Positions 23,319 through 32,340 are shown, counted from the stretch's first letter. The stretch is 64,000 nt of DNA from Thermoanaerobacterales bacterium (GCA_030019475.1 JASEER010000001.1:44236-108235); one strand, 5' to 3'. Numbers and translations: made by a program. The notes: generated from the letters alone by a model not told the origin.

Positions 23319-25139
23319 TTAGGCCTCTTCCCCCGAGGCGGCGGGGATGGTGAAGGAGAAGACCGACCCCTCTCCCGGTTTTGATTTCACATTGACCTCT
23401 CCACCCTGGGCCTCCACGATCTGCCGGGCGATGGCCAGCCCCAGGCCGGTGCCCCCGAAATCCCGGGCCCGCGACTTCTCCACACGGTAAAAGCGCTCCC
23501 AGATGTGAGGCAGGTCCTCGGCCGGGATGCCCGGACCCTGGTCAGCCACCTGCACCAACAGGCGGTCCTCTTGATCCGCTACCGTGACCGTGACCCGTCC
23601 TCCGGGAGGGGAAAAGCGGATTGCGTTTTCAAGGAGGTTGGTCAGCACCTGCGCCGTTCGGTCCTCGTTGCCCAGGGCCGGGGGCAGGTCCGCCGGGGCC
23701 TCCACGTCTATGCCGACCTGGCGTTTGTCGGCGTAAGGCCGCAACTGGACGGCCACCCGGTGGGACAGGTCGGCCAGGTCGATGGCGTTGATTTCCCATG
23801 ACGCCTTTCCGTGCTGCAGCCGGGAGAGATCCAGGAGGTCGTCGATCAGCCGCCGGAGGCGGAGAGTCTCCCGGTGGGCCAGGGCCACGTACCGTTCCCG
23901 CTCCCCCGGGTCCTCCAGCATGCCGTCCTGGATGGCCTCCAGTACCCCCTGCAGGGAGGTCAAGGGCGTGCGCAACTCATGCGAGACGTTGGCGACGAAC
24001 TCCCGGCGCATGGCCTCCACGCGCCGTTGCTCTGTGACGTCCCGGATGACGGCCACGGCGCCCTCGACCCGGCCCTGCTCGTCGAGGAATGGTGCCGCCG
24101 TGGCCCGGATAATCCCCTCTCCCCGGCCGGGCTCCAGTTCGGCCGAGTGAGGGCGGCCTTCGGCCAGGACCCCGGCCAGGAGATCGGCCAGGTCCGGGGC
24201 GGCCGCCAGGAGCCCGGCGTCGTCCGTCCCGGTTAACCGGAGAATGCTGCAGGCGCTTTCATTGGAAAGGATGACCCGGTTCACCCGGTCGACGGCGATC
24301 ACCCCTTCGGTCATATGGGCCAGGATCCCGGCCAGCTTCTTCTTTTCCCGGGCCAGAGCGCCCACCGTCTGGTCCAGGTTGGCGGCCAGGTGGTTCATGC
24401 TCGTCGCCAGCTGTTCAACCTCGGCCGGTCCGGAAACGGTCACCCGCTGGCTGTAGTCCCCCGCCGCCATGGCCAGGGAAGCCATCCCCATCTCCTGGAG
24501 GGGACGCGAAAGGGAGCGGGAGAGCAGGTAACCAAGGAGGATGGCCAGCACCACCGAGAACCCTGCGGCGTACAGGCTGATACGGCGGACGGTGGTGACC
24601 GTGGCCGCCAGGTCGGCCACGGGGGCAAAGAGGAGCAGCGCCCCGGCCACCTGGCCGTCCGGTCCCTGGAAGGGGACGGCGGCCGAGATTACGGTCCGTT
24701 CCAGGCGCGGGTCGTAGCCCCTTCCGGTCAAGACCTCTCCGCGCTGCAGGCGCTCGGTCTCCGCCGCGTCCAGCCGGAATGCGGGGCGGGGCCCGCCGCC
24801 GTATCCATGGCGCATCATGCCTATCATGCCCGGGCTTGCGCCCCAGGCCACGCCTTCGCGGTCGACCACCAGGACCTGGGCGTCGGCAAAGGAAGCGAGG
24901 CTCGCCAGCAGGGTCGGGGACAGCGTGCTCCCGGAACCGGTCCCGTAACTCTCAATGAGACGGGCCATTTCCTGCCCTTTACGGGCCAGTTCGCGTTCTT
25001 TGGCGGAGTAATAGTAGTTGGCGAAAAGCTGCGACGTCGCCGCGCTGATGGCGACGATGGTGACCAGGATCACGGCCAGGAAGGATAACAGCAACCGCGC
25101 AAACAGCGTCCGGCCGGGGCTGAAGCCGCGGACCTTCAT
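23319..25139 (-). CDS. Sensor histidine kinase, PhoR/WalK-like
   Basis: A 606-residue membrane kinase: TM1 (about 12-34), an extracytoplasmic sensor domain to about 185, TM2 (about 186-208), HAMP, a PAS domain (about 265-370), HisKA with the phosphoacceptor in FVANVSHELRTPLTS, and a HATPase domain with NLLENAIRFSPPGG, DQGPGIPAEDLPHIWERFYR and GGTGLGLAIARQIVEAQGG. It overlaps the response-regulator gene by four bases. The signal is unknown. The Spy-like protein gene just upstream suggests an envelope-stress or metal signal. Confidence 0.93.
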   Translation of the reverse strand: MKVRGFSPGRTLFARLLLSFLAVILVTIVAISAATSQLFANYYYSAKERELARKGQEMARLIESYGTGSGSTLSPTLLASLASFADAQVLVVDREGVAWGASPGMIGMMRHGYGGGPRPAFRLDAAETERLQRGEVLTGRGYDPRLERTVISAAVPFQGPDGQVAGALLLFAPVADLAATVTTVRRISLYAAGFSVVLAILLGYLLSRSLSRPLQEMGMASLAMAAGDYSQRVTVSGPAEVEQLATSMNHLAANLDQTVGALAREKKKLAGILAHMTEGVIAVDRVNRVILSNESACSILRLTGTDDAGLLAAAPDLADLLAGVLAEGRPHSAELEPGRGEGIIRATAAPFLDEQGRVEGAVAVIRDVTEQRRVEAMRREFVANVSHELRTPLTSLQGVLEAIQDGMLEDPGERERYVALAHRETLRLRRLIDDLLDLSRLQHGKASWEINAIDLADLSHRVAVQLRPYADKRQVGIDVEAPADLPPALGNEDRTAQVLTNLLENAIRFSPPGGRVTVTVADQEDRLLVQVADQGPGIPAEDLPHIWERFYRVEKSRARDFGGTGLGLAIARQIVEAQGGEVNVKSKPGEGSVFSFTIPAASGEEA

Positions 25140-25819
25140 GACGGCACCTCAAAGCGGTAGCCCAGGCCCCAGACGGTTTTGATGTAATTCGCTCCTCCGC
25201 CGCGGAGCTTCTCCCGCAAACGCTTGACGTGGGTGTCCACCGTCCGCGGGTCGCCGAAGTAGTCGTAACCCCATACCTGCGACAGAAGCTGGTCACGGGA
25301 GAAAACCCGCCCGGGGTGGCCGGCCAGGGTCCAGAGGAGGTCGAACTCCTTGGGGGCCAGGGTGATCTCCTGCCCGTCCAGGTCAACCCGCCGCGCCTGG
25401 TAATCAATAGTCAACGGCCCGTAAGTCAGAACGTGCTCCCCGCCCTGGTCGCCCTTCGCCCGGCGCAGCACGGCCTTTACGCGGGCCACCAGTTCCCGCG
25501 GGGAAAAGGGTTTGGTGATGTAGTCGTCCGCTCCCAGTTCCAGGCCCAGGACGCGATCGTACTCCTCGCCCTTGGCGGAAAGCATGATGATCGGGACCGG
25601 GAGTTCCTTGCGCAAAGTGCGGCAGACGGTCCAGCCGTCGAGTTTCGGGAGCATGATGTCCAGGACGACCAGGTCCGGCGCGTGTTCATGCACCCGTTGT
25701 AAGGCATCCTCGCCGTCATAGGCGCTTACCACGCGGAAGCCTTCCCGTGCCAGGTACATCCGTGCCAACTCCTGGACCGGTTCCTCGTCGTCCACGACCA
25801 GGATGGTCTGCTGCGTCAT
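25136..25819 (-). CDS. OmpR/PhoB-family response regulator
   Basis: A 227-residue regulator: receiver domain (DDEE near residue 10, phosphoacceptor in LVVLDIMLPK, conserved Lys in ITKPF) and a winged-helix DNA-binding domain ending in TVDTHVKRLREKL and GLGYRFEVPS. ATG at 25819 follows GGAGGTG; the frame extends upstream without a start signal. It forms a four-base-overlapping operon with the kinase. Confidence 0.94.
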   Translation of the reverse strand: MTQQTILVVDDEEPVQELARMYLAREGFRVVSAYDGEDALQRVHEHAPDLVVLDIMLPKLDGWTVCRTLRKELPVPIIMLSAKGEEYDRVLGLELGADDYITKPFSPRELVARVKAVLRRAKGDQGGEHVLTYGPLTIDYQARRVDLDGQEITLAPKEFDLLWTLAGHPGRVFSRDQLLSQVWGYDYFGDPRTVDTHVKRLREKLRGGGANYIKTVWGLGYRFEVPS

Positions 25820-25904
25820 GCCGTGACACCTCCATCCCAAGTATAGAACAAAAGTACAGGGGGATGAAGGACTGGTGGGATATATGCCGCTGTGAGAAGA
25901 AAGA

Positions 25905-25985
25905 GAGAGGTGGGTCCGGGGGGAAGGAAAAACGTCGACCGCCTTCCGCGCTGTTTCCCACCTCTCACCTCCCACTTCTCACTTC
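25905..25985. repeat. Low-complexity pyrimidine repeat and inverted repeat
   Basis: GAGAGGTGGG (25905-25914) is the exact complement of CCCACCTCTC (25957-25966), and the latter runs into CACCTCCCACTTCTCACTTCTCA, a degenerate tandem of CACTTCTCA-like words. It lies between the response-regulator and Spy-like genes and could form a stem-loop in either transcript. Confidence 0.4.
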
Positions 25986-26480
25986 TCAGAGGGCGGCACC
26001 GTTCGGGCAGTACGGTCCGGGACCGCCGCCCATCATGCCGCGGCCCTGGCCGCGCATCATCCCGTAACCCCGGGCGCCGGGGCCGAGCTGCTTCCACTTC
26101 TGCTGCTGTTCGGGCGTAAGAATCGACTGCATCTGCTCCCGATATTGAGCGGCCTGCTCGCGCATCTGGGTGCGCAGGGTGTTCGCCTCCTGGAGTCTCT
26201 GCTGGACCTTGTTCATGTCGGGATCACGCTCAAATTGCATTTGCCGGAGTTCGAACATTATATCCTGCAACTTGTTGCGCTGGGCCTGCATCTTCTGGTG
26301 GAACTGGGCCTGCAGGTCACGCATCTTCTGTGCCTGCTCATCGGTGAGCCCGAGAGACTGAACCATGTTCACCCAGTTCCCCGGATTCTGAGTGGCAGGC
26401 GTGCCGGCCGCGGCCCAGGCCATGCCGCCGATGGCGAGCACCATTATGGAGATCAGCGCCGCGGTAAAGATCCTCTTCAA
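25986..26480 (-). CDS. Spy/CpxP-like periplasmic protein
   Basis: A 164-residue exported helical protein. TTG at 26480 follows GGGAGGTG; a signal peptide with TM-like stretch (residues 5-24) ends in AWAAA. The body carries two LTxxQ-like signatures (LGLTDEQAQKMRDLQAQF and ILTPEQQQKWKQLG) typical of Spy/CpxP envelope chaperones and metal-resistance proteins (CnrR/ZraP type). The C-terminus is Met/Gly-rich (YGMMRGQGRGMMGGG), suggesting metal binding. It lies upstream of the two-component pair on the same strand and may be one of its targets or its accessory sensor. Confidence 0.8.
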   Translation of the reverse strand: MKRIFTAALISIMVLAIGGMAWAAAGTPATQNPGNWVNMVQSLGLTDEQAQKMRDLQAQFHQKMQAQRNKLQDIMFELRQMQFERDPDMNKVQQRLQEANTLRTQMREQAAQYREQMQSILTPEQQQKWKQLGPGARGYGMMRGQGRGMMGGGPGPYCPNGAAL

Positions 26481-26728
26481 ATCATTCACCTCCCTTCTTC
26501 GTTTGTCGTAGAGCTGCTGCCTGGAGGCTATTATAACCACCGTCTGTGTCCATTCTGTGAACGAAGCGGTACAAAAGGCTGAAACCCATCATAATAAGTG
26601 TAGCCGCGCCGACAGGCCGCCTGTTGGTGGAAATTGATTCGGGGAGAAGGTCATGGTAGGATTGGCCTAGACGCTTGTCCCTACGGGATTGGCCGGAGTC
26701 TGGATTCCAATGGTTGGAGGCAAGGATC

Positions 26729-27943
26729 TTGGACCTCTTTCGCGCCTACACCATAGAGCGGGCGGTGGCCGCCCTGCGTGAACACATCGCTCCGGTGAGC
26801 AAGTCGGAGACCGTCGGCCTGCGCGAGGCCTTCGGCCGGATACTGGCGGAGGACGTCACGGCTCCGGACGACGTGCCCGGTTTCGACCGGGCGACGATGG
26901 ACGGCTTCGCCGTCCGGGCCCGGGACACGTTCGGGGCATCCGAGGGCCTTCCGGCTTACCTGCAGGTGACCGGTGAGGTGCTGATGGGTCACCCTCCCGC
27001 GGGTGAACTGGCCCCGGGGCAGGCCTTCCGCATCGCCACCGGGGGCATGCTGCCGGACGGCGCGGACGCTGTGGTAATGGTGGAGTATACCGAGGATCTG
27101 GACGGGACGACCATCGGGGTCACCCGCCCGGTGGCGCCCGGCGAGAACACGGTCCGGCGGGGCGACGATATCGCCGCCGGGGAAAGGCTGCTCTCCGCGG
27201 GAAGACGTTTGCGGGCCCAGGACGTGGGGCTGCTCGCGGCGGCGGGCGTGGCCCGGGTGCCGGTGCGCCGGCGTCTGCGCGTGGGCATCATCACGACCGG
27301 GGACGAGGTCATCCCGGTGGAGGAAAACCCGGAACCGGGGCAGGTGCGCGACGTCAACTCGTACACCACTCAGGGTATGGTCCTGGAGTATGGTGCCGAA
27401 CCCGTCCTTTACGGGATTATCAAGGACGACTACGCCAGCCTGGCGGCGGCGGTCGGCCGGGCCCTGCGGGAGACGGACCTGGTGGTAGTTACCGGCGGCA
27501 GCTCGGTGGGGACACGGGACGTGACGGCGCGTGTCCTGAACGAGCTGGGCGAGCCGGGGATCATCTTCCACGGCCTGGCCGTACGCCCCGGGAAACCGAC
27601 GATCGGCGCCGTCATCGGCGGGCGTCCCGTCCTGGGGCTTCCCGGGCACCCGGTCTCCGCCATGATCGTGTTCCGCCTGATCGGTGCCCCCCTGCTCGGC
27701 GGTGACGGCCTTATGGCCGCCCTGCGGGCCCGCCTGACTCGCTCCCTGCACTCCCAGGTCGGTAAGGAGGACTACGTCCGGGTGCGGCTGATACGCGACG
27801 GCCGGGGCGAGTGGCAGGCCGACCCCGTCTTGGGCAAGTCGGGTTTGATCGCCACCATGGTCCGCGCCGACGGCCTGGCGCGGATCCCCCTGGAACACGA
27901 GGGCGCGGAGGCGGGGGAGATAGTGGAGGTTATACCCTTTTAA
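26729..27943 (+). CDS. moeA: Molybdopterin molybdenumtransferase MoeA
   Basis: A 404-residue MoeA protein inserting molybdate (or tungstate) into adenylated molybdopterin. Conserved segments: ATMDGFAVRA, GGMLPDGADAVVMVEYTE, TTGDEVI, TGGSSVGTRDVTARVL, FHGLAVRPGKPTIGAV and GLPGHPVSAMIVF. The TTG start at 26729 follows GGAGG with eight-base spacing; upstream in-frame codons have no signal. It is first in a Moco cluster. Two MoeA paralogs in one cluster is common in bacteria that use both Mo and W enzymes. Confidence 0.93.
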   Translation: MDLFRAYTIERAVAALREHIAPVSKSETVGLREAFGRILAEDVTAPDDVPGFDRATMDGFAVRARDTFGASEGLPAYLQVTGEVLMGHPPAGELAPGQAFRIATGGMLPDGADAVVMVEYTEDLDGTTIGVTRPVAPGENTVRRGDDIAAGERLLSAGRRLRAQDVGLLAAAGVARVPVRRRLRVGIITTGDEVIPVEENPEPGQVRDVNSYTTQGMVLEYGAEPVLYGIIKDDYASLAAAVGRALRETDLVVVTGGSSVGTRDVTARVLNELGEPGIIFHGLAVRPGKPTIGAVIGGRPVLGLPGHPVSAMIVFRLIGAPLLGGDGLMAALRARLTRSLHSQVGKEDYVRVRLIRDGRGEWQADPVLGKSGLIATMVRADGLARIPLEHEGAEAGEIVEVIPF

Positions 27944-27952
27944 GATGTAAGG

Positions 27953-28092
27953 GGGCCGGGGTTCTCCCGGCCGAGCGACTTGCGTGAGCGTCGATACCCG
28001 GCACTCAACTACATTCCCAGGCAGCGTTACGGACCTTGGGACAGAGATGGGCGATGCGAGGCACCGGAGCGCAGGCGGGAGAACCCCGGCCC
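27953..28092 (+). ncRNA. Candidate structured RNA closed by a perfect 16-bp stem, between the two moeA genes
   Basis: GGGCCGGGGTTCTCCC (27953-27968) and its exact complement GGGAGAACCCCGGCCC (28077-28092) would close a domain of about 108 bases. Inside, CGAC/GTCG (27975-27993) and CCCAGG/CCTTGGG (28016-28040) can form two further stems, so a multibranched fold is possible. It lies in the leader of the moeA-PBP gene. It could be a cofactor riboswitch (Moco or W-cofactor type), but I cannot match it to the known Moco RNA consensus from memory. Confidence 0.4.
28061..28092 (+). repeat. Moco-cluster repeat, copy 1
   Basis: GCACCGGAGCGCAGGCGGGA followed by GAACCCCGGC; 26 of 30 positions match copy 2 at 30071. 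It includes the 3' arm of the 16-bp stem and lies 34 bases before the moeA-PBP start. Confidence 0.6.
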
Positions 28093-28125
28093 TGTCAGGA
28101 TTAGCGGGAGGAGACAACCTCACTT

Positions 28126-30051
28126 ATGAAACGGAACATCTACCTTACGGAAACCCCCTGGGAGGAGGCCCTGGCCGACTATCTGGAACACCTGCGCGCC
28201 GAAGGGGCGCTCACCGCCCGCCCCCCGGAGGTCATCCCGACCCGCGAAGCGGTCGGCCGGATCACGGCCGAGCCGATCTTCGCCGCCGTTTCCTCCCCTC
28301 ATTTCCATGCCGCGGCGATGGACGGCTATGCGGTGCGCGCCGCCGCCACCTTCGGGGCCGGCGACCAGGAACCGCGTACCTTGAGACTCGGGGTCCAGGC
28401 CTTTCCGGTTGATACCGGGGATCCCTTACCGGAAGACTGTGATGCGGTAATCATGGTGGAGGACGTCCACCACCGGGATGAAGACACGATTGAGATCACG
28501 GCGGCGGCCTTCCCCTGGCAACACGTGCGGGTGATCGGGGAGGACATTGTGGCCACGGAGATGGTCGTTCCGGCGAGCCACGTCATCCGCCCCATGGACC
28601 TTGGAGGGATGCTGGCCAGCGGTGTCACCCGGGTGGCCGTCCGCGCGCGGCCGCGCCTGACGATCATTCCTACCGGGACCGAGGTTGTCGAAGCCGGCCG
28701 GGAATTAAAACCCGGAGACATTGTGGAGTATAACAGCGCCGTCCTCGGGGCGCTGGCCGAAGAGTGGGGCGCGGCCGTCAGCCGCCACCCGATCGTCCCC
28801 GACGACTACGAACGGTTGAAAGAGGCCGTTTCCCGGGCGGTCGACGAAAGCGACATCGTCATCGTCAACGCCGGGTCTTCCGCCGGACGCGAGGACTACA
28901 CTGCTTCCCTGGTCGCCGAACTCGGCCGGGTGCTGACCCACGGAGTGGCGACCAAGCCCGGCAAGCCGGTCATCCTGGGGATAGTCCGCGGCAAGCCGGT
29001 CTTCGGCATCCCCGGTTACCCCGTGTCGGCCGTCCTGGCCTGCGAACTCTTTGTGCGGCCGGTGGTCTTTGCCCTGCTGGGGCGCGCGGTTCCGAGGCGC
29101 CGGACCATCCCGGCCGTTCTGTCCCGCAGGGTGGTCTCGCCCATGGGCGTCGAGGAATTCGTGCGCGTCAAGCTCGGACGGGTTGGGGAACGGGTGGTCG
29201 CCACCCCCCTCGGCCGCGGGGCGGGCTTGATCCTGACCCTTATCCGCGCCGACGGCATCCTGCGCGTGCCCCGCCTGAACGAGGGCTTCGAGGCCGGGCA
29301 GACCGTGACCGTGGAACTCCTGCGCCCGATGCAGGAGATCGAGGAGACCACGGTGATCATCGGCAGCCACGACAACGCCCTGGACGTCCTGGCGAACTTC
29401 CTTAAGGTGCGTTTCCCCGAGGCCGCCCTGTCGTCGGCTCACGTCGGCAGCCTGGGCGGCCTGGCCGCCCTGAAACGCGGGGAGGCGCACCTGGCGGGCA
29501 CGCACCTGCTGGACGAAGAAACGGGTGATTATAACGTCAATTACGTAAAGCGCCTTCTCGGGGGCCGCGGGCCGATCCTGGTCAACCTTGCCTACCGGGA
29601 GCAGGGTTTTATCGTTGCCCCGGGGAATCCCTTGAAGATCACCGGCTTTGCCGACCTGGCCCGCGAAGGGGTGCGGTTCGTCAACCGCCAGCGCGGGGCC
29701 GGGACCCGGGTCCTGCTGGACTACCACCTGCGGCTTGAAGGCATTGACCCGGCGCGTGTCGCCGGCTATGACCGCGAGGAGTATACACACATGTCGGTCG
29801 CGGCGGCCGTGGCCGGCAATACCGCCGACTGCGGCCTGGGCATCCGGGCCGCCGCGCAGGCCCTGGGCCTGGACTTCGTTCCGGTGGCCGAGGAGCGCTA
29901 TGACCTCTGCACGCTGCGGGAGTATTGGGACCAGCCCTATGTGCAGCGCCTGCTGACCGTGATCCGGGATCCGGCCTTCCAGGAGGCCGTCGTGGCCCTC
30001 GGGGGCTATGACCTGCGCGACTGCGGCAAGGTGATGTGGCGGGAGGAGTAG
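28126..30051 (+). CDS. MoeA-like protein fused to a periplasmic-binding-like (PBP) domain
   Basis: A 641-residue protein. Residues 1-405 are a MoeA domain (AAAMDGYAVRAAATFG, IIPTGTEVVEAG, NAGSSAGREDYTASLV, HGVATKPGKPVILG). Residues about 415-640 form a PBP-like LysR-substrate/ModA-type domain (IIGSHDNALDVLANFL, RFVNRQRGAGTRVLLDYHL, CGLGIRAAA). This fusion is well known in clostridia and archaea; the PBP part may bind the oxyanion (molybdate or tungstate) delivered to the MoeA site. The start follows GGGAGGAG. It follows the structured leader and is upstream of moaC. Confidence 0.9.
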   Translation: MKRNIYLTETPWEEALADYLEHLRAEGALTARPPEVIPTREAVGRITAEPIFAAVSSPHFHAAAMDGYAVRAAATFGAGDQEPRTLRLGVQAFPVDTGDPLPEDCDAVIMVEDVHHRDEDTIEITAAAFPWQHVRVIGEDIVATEMVVPASHVIRPMDLGGMLASGVTRVAVRARPRLTIIPTGTEVVEAGRELKPGDIVEYNSAVLGALAEEWGAAVSRHPIVPDDYERLKEAVSRAVDESDIVIVNAGSSAGREDYTASLVAELGRVLTHGVATKPGKPVILGIVRGKPVFGIPGYPVSAVLACELFVRPVVFALLGRAVPRRRTIPAVLSRRVVSPMGVEEFVRVKLGRVGERVVATPLGRGAGLILTLIRADGILRVPRLNEGFEAGQTVTVELLRPMQEIEETTVIIGSHDNALDVLANFLKVRFPEAALSSAHVGSLGGLAALKRGEAHLAGTHLLDEETGDYNVNYVKRLLGGRGPILVNLAYREQGFIVAPGNPLKITGFADLAREGVRFVNRQRGAGTRVLLDYHLRLEGIDPARVAGYDREEYTHMSVAAAVAGNTADCGLGIRAAAQALGLDFVPVAEERYDLCTLREYWDQPYVQRLLTVIRDPAFQEAVVALGGYDLRDCGKVMWREE

Positions 30052-30070
30052 GGGGAACGGTCGAAGCGGA

Positions 30071-30102
30071 GCACCGGAGCGTAGGGGGGAGAACCCCTGA
30101 CC
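30071..30102 (+). repeat. Moco-cluster repeat, copy 2
   Basis: GCACCGGAGCGTAGGGGGGA followed by GAACCCCTGA, matching copy 1 at 26 of 30 positions. It lies 52 bases before moaC. The long 5' pairing arm present at copy 1 is not seen here. Confidence 0.6.
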
Positions 30103-30153
30103 CCGTAACACGTGTAATATAGTCTGGACCCGAAGATGCACGGAGGTTTTCTT

Positions 30154-30660
30154 ATGGCTGATTTTACCCATCTCGACCGCCAGGGCCGGGTTAAAATGGT
30201 CGACGTCACCGGCAAGGGGGTGACCGTCCGGGAGGCCGTCGCCCGCGGCGAGGTCCGGATGCGGCCGGAGACGCTGGGGCGCATCTTGAACCGGGATATC
30301 GCCAAGGGTGAGGTGCTGACTGTGGCCCGGATCGCCGGCATCATGGCGGCGAAGAAGACGGCGGAATTGATCCCGCTCTGCCACCCGCTGAACCTGGCGG
30401 TGGTTGAACTACATTTCCGGGCCCATAAGAGCGAGGGGCGCCTGGAAATCCAGGCCCGGGTCCGCACCGCGGGGCCGACGGGCGTGGAAATGGAGGCCCT
30501 CACGGCGGTCAGTACCGCCGCTCTGACCGTGTACGACATGTGCAAGGCGGTGGACCGGGAAATGGTCTTCGGGAGGATACGCCTGGTGCGCAAGTCCGGT
30601 GGACGGAGCGGAACCTTTCTCCGGGAGGGTGAAGAAGAGGAATGGCCGGACGCATTGTAG
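30154..30660 (+). CDS. moaC: Cyclic pyranopterin monophosphate synthase MoaC
   Basis: A 168-residue MoaC, which together with MoaA makes cyclic pyranopterin monophosphate in step one of Moco synthesis. The family signatures are present: MVDVTGK at the N-terminus, KKTAELIPLCHPL, and TGVEMEALTAVSTAALTVYDMCKA. ATG at 30154 follows ACGGAGG; the ATG six codons upstream has no ribosome-binding site. No moaA is in the window. The gene overlaps the MOSC gene by 19 bases. Confidence 0.95.
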   Translation: MADFTHLDRQGRVKMVDVTGKGVTVREAVARGEVRMRPETLGRILNRDIAKGEVLTVARIAGIMAAKKTAELIPLCHPLNLAVVELHFRAHKSEGRLEIQARVRTAGPTGVEMEALTAVSTAALTVYDMCKAVDREMVFGRIRLVRKSGGRSGTFLREGEEEEWPDAL

Positions 30661-31085
30661 CCGTCTGCACCAGCGCCGCCAAAGGCGTAAAGAAGGAGAA
30701 CGTCGGGGAGGCCGAACTCAGGGCCGGCCACGGGCTTGTGGGGGACGCCCACGCCGGGGAATGGCACCGGCAGGTGAGCATGCTGGCCCTTGAAAGCATT
30801 GAGCGCATGCGGTCCAAGGGTCTGGACGTCGGACCGGGCGACTTCGCCGAGAACCTGACCACCGAAGGGATCGTCCTGTACACCCTGCCGGTGGGCACCC
30901 GCCTGCGGATCGGGCCGGAGGTGGTGGCGGAGGTAACCCAGATCGGGAAACAGTGCCACGTCGGCTGCGCTGTCTTCAAACAGGTCGGGGACTGCATCAT
31001 GCCGCGGGAGGGGATCTTTGTCAAGGTTGTTGTCCCCGGACGGGTTCGCATCGGGGATACCGTGGAGGTCATAGACGATGTTTAA
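30642..31085 (+). CDS. MOSC-domain protein
   Basis: A 147-residue single-domain MOSC protein. It shows the HGLVGDAHAGEWHRQVSML strand and GKQCHVGCAVF, the conserved cysteine region of the Moco sulfurase C-terminal domain. Stand-alone MOSC proteins in Moco clusters probably handle sulfur for, or bind, molybdenum cofactor. It overlaps moaC by 19 and mogA by 8 bases, indicating translational coupling. Confidence 0.9.
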   Translation: MAGRIVAVCTSAAKGVKKENVGEAELRAGHGLVGDAHAGEWHRQVSMLALESIERMRSKGLDVGPGDFAENLTTEGIVLYTLPVGTRLRIGPEVVAEVTQIGKQCHVGCAVFKQVGDCIMPREGIFVKVVVPGRVRIGDTVEVIDDV

Positions 31086-31572
31086 AGTCGCCGTTGTCAC
31101 TGTAAGCGATAAGGGGTCCCGGGGGGAACGGGCCGACGCCAGCGGCGCCGTCCTGGCGGAGATGGTGCGGGCGCAGGGCTGGGAGGTGGCTGAGACAAGG
31201 ATCGTCAGCGACGACCTGGAGGCCGTCGTAGAGACCCTCATCGAACTCTGCGACCGGCCCCTGCAGTTGGTACTGACCACCGGCGGGACCGGGTTTTCTC
31301 CCAGGGATAACACGCCGGAGGCCACCATGCAGGTTGTCGAGCGCCTGGTGCCGGGGCTTTCCGAGGCCATGCGCCACGAAACGGCGCGGGTTACCCCGCG
31401 GGCCTACCTCAGCCGGGGGGTATGCGGGATCCGCAAGCGGACCTTGATTGTCAACCTCCCGGGCAGCCCTAAAGCCGTGCGGGAGTGCCTGGAAGTGATC
31501 CTGCCCATCCTGCCGCACGGGTTGGAGATCCTGGCCGGGGCGGCCGGGGAATGCGCCCGGGAAAGGGAGTAG
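31078..31572 (+). CDS. mogA: Molybdopterin adenylyltransferase (MogA/MoaB family)
   Basis: A 164-residue protein of the MogA/MoaB fold that adenylates molybdopterin before metal insertion by MoeA. Signatures: VAVVTVSDKGSRGERADASG at the start and LTTGGTGFSPRDNTPEATMQV (shown in part), followed by NLPGSPKAVRECL. It overlaps the MOSC gene by eight bases. The symbol could equally be moaB. Confidence 0.92.
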   Translation: MFKVAVVTVSDKGSRGERADASGAVLAEMVRAQGWEVAETRIVSDDLEAVVETLIELCDRPLQLVLTTGGTGFSPRDNTPEATMQVVERLVPGLSEAMRHETARVTPRAYLSRGVCGIRKRTLIVNLPGSPKAVRECLEVILPILPHGLEILAGAAGECARERE

Positions 31573-31575
31573 ACC

Positions 31576-32340
31576 ATGCACCCGGTTCTGTTCTACATCG
31601 GTTCCTTCCCTGTAATGAGCTATGGGGTCATGGCCGCCATCGGGGTGGCGGTGGGCATCCTGGTCGTCATCCGTGAAGGCCGTCGCCTCGGCCGGGATCC
31701 CGACGGGCTGCTGGATCTTTCCCTTTATCTGGTGCTGGCGGGGGTGATCGGCAGCCGGCTTTTGTACATTGCCATCGAATGGGAACAGTTCACCGGCCGC
31801 CCGCTGGACGTGTTCAAGATCTGGGAGGGAGGCCTCTCCTGGTTCGGTTCCCTTGCCGCCGGCCTGGCCGTGGCGATCTGGTGGACGCGTCGCAAGGGTG
31901 TCCGCCTGAACGCCCTCGGCGACCTGCTGGCCCTCGGGGTAGCCGCCGGCTATCCTTTCGGGCGCATCGGCTGCTTCCTTAACGGTTGCTGCTACGGCCA
32001 CCCGAGTGACCTTCCCTGGGCCGTGGCCTTCCCCTTTGACGGAGTGCCGCGGCATCCCACGCAGCTTTATTCCCTTGGTTTCGGCGTATTGATCTTCGCC
32101 ATCCTCTGGTGGCGGCGAAAACAGAAGCCCTTCGACGGGTACCTGATGTGGCTCTATTTTCTGCTTTACGCAGGCTACCGCTTCATTGTTGACCTGTGGC
32201 GGGAGACGCCGCCGGGACCGGACGGCCTGACCATCGGCCAGGCGGGGAGCCTGGGGGTGATGGTCCTGGCGGCGGCCTTCCTGTGGCGGGGTTGGAGACA
32301 CCGATCGCCGCGTGCCGGCCGGCAGCCACAAGACTCCTAA
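31576..32340 (+). CDS. lgt: Prolipoprotein diacylglyceryl transferase
   Basis: A 254-residue integral membrane enzyme that transfers diacylglycerol from phosphatidylglycerol to the lipobox cysteine of prolipoproteins. Seven hydrophobic segments, SYGVMAAIGVAVGILVVIRE at the start, and the signature GRIGCFLNGCCYGHPSD (essential Arg and Asn) near 134-150, then HPTQLYSLG. The start follows GGGAG, four bases after mogA. Its substrates here would include the GerAC-like lipoprotein. Confidence 0.94.
   Translation: MHPVLFYIGSFPVMSYGVMAAIGVAVGILVVIREGRRLGRDPDGLLDLSLYLVLAGVIGSRLLYIAIEWEQFTGRPLDVFKIWEGGLSWFGSLAAGLAVAIWWTRRKGVRLNALGDLLALGVAAGYPFGRIGCFLNGCCYGHPSDLPWAVAFPFDGVPRHPTQLYSLGFGVLIFAILWWRRKQKPFDGYLMWLYFLLYAGYRFIVDLWRETPPGPDGLTIGQAGSLGVMVLAAAFLWRGWRHRSPRAGRQPQDS

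Noticed and set aside
26681..28123. 480-codon minus-strand ORF across moeA
   Set aside because: Pro/Arg/His-rich shadow of moeA and the following leader; no domain and no ribosome-binding site.
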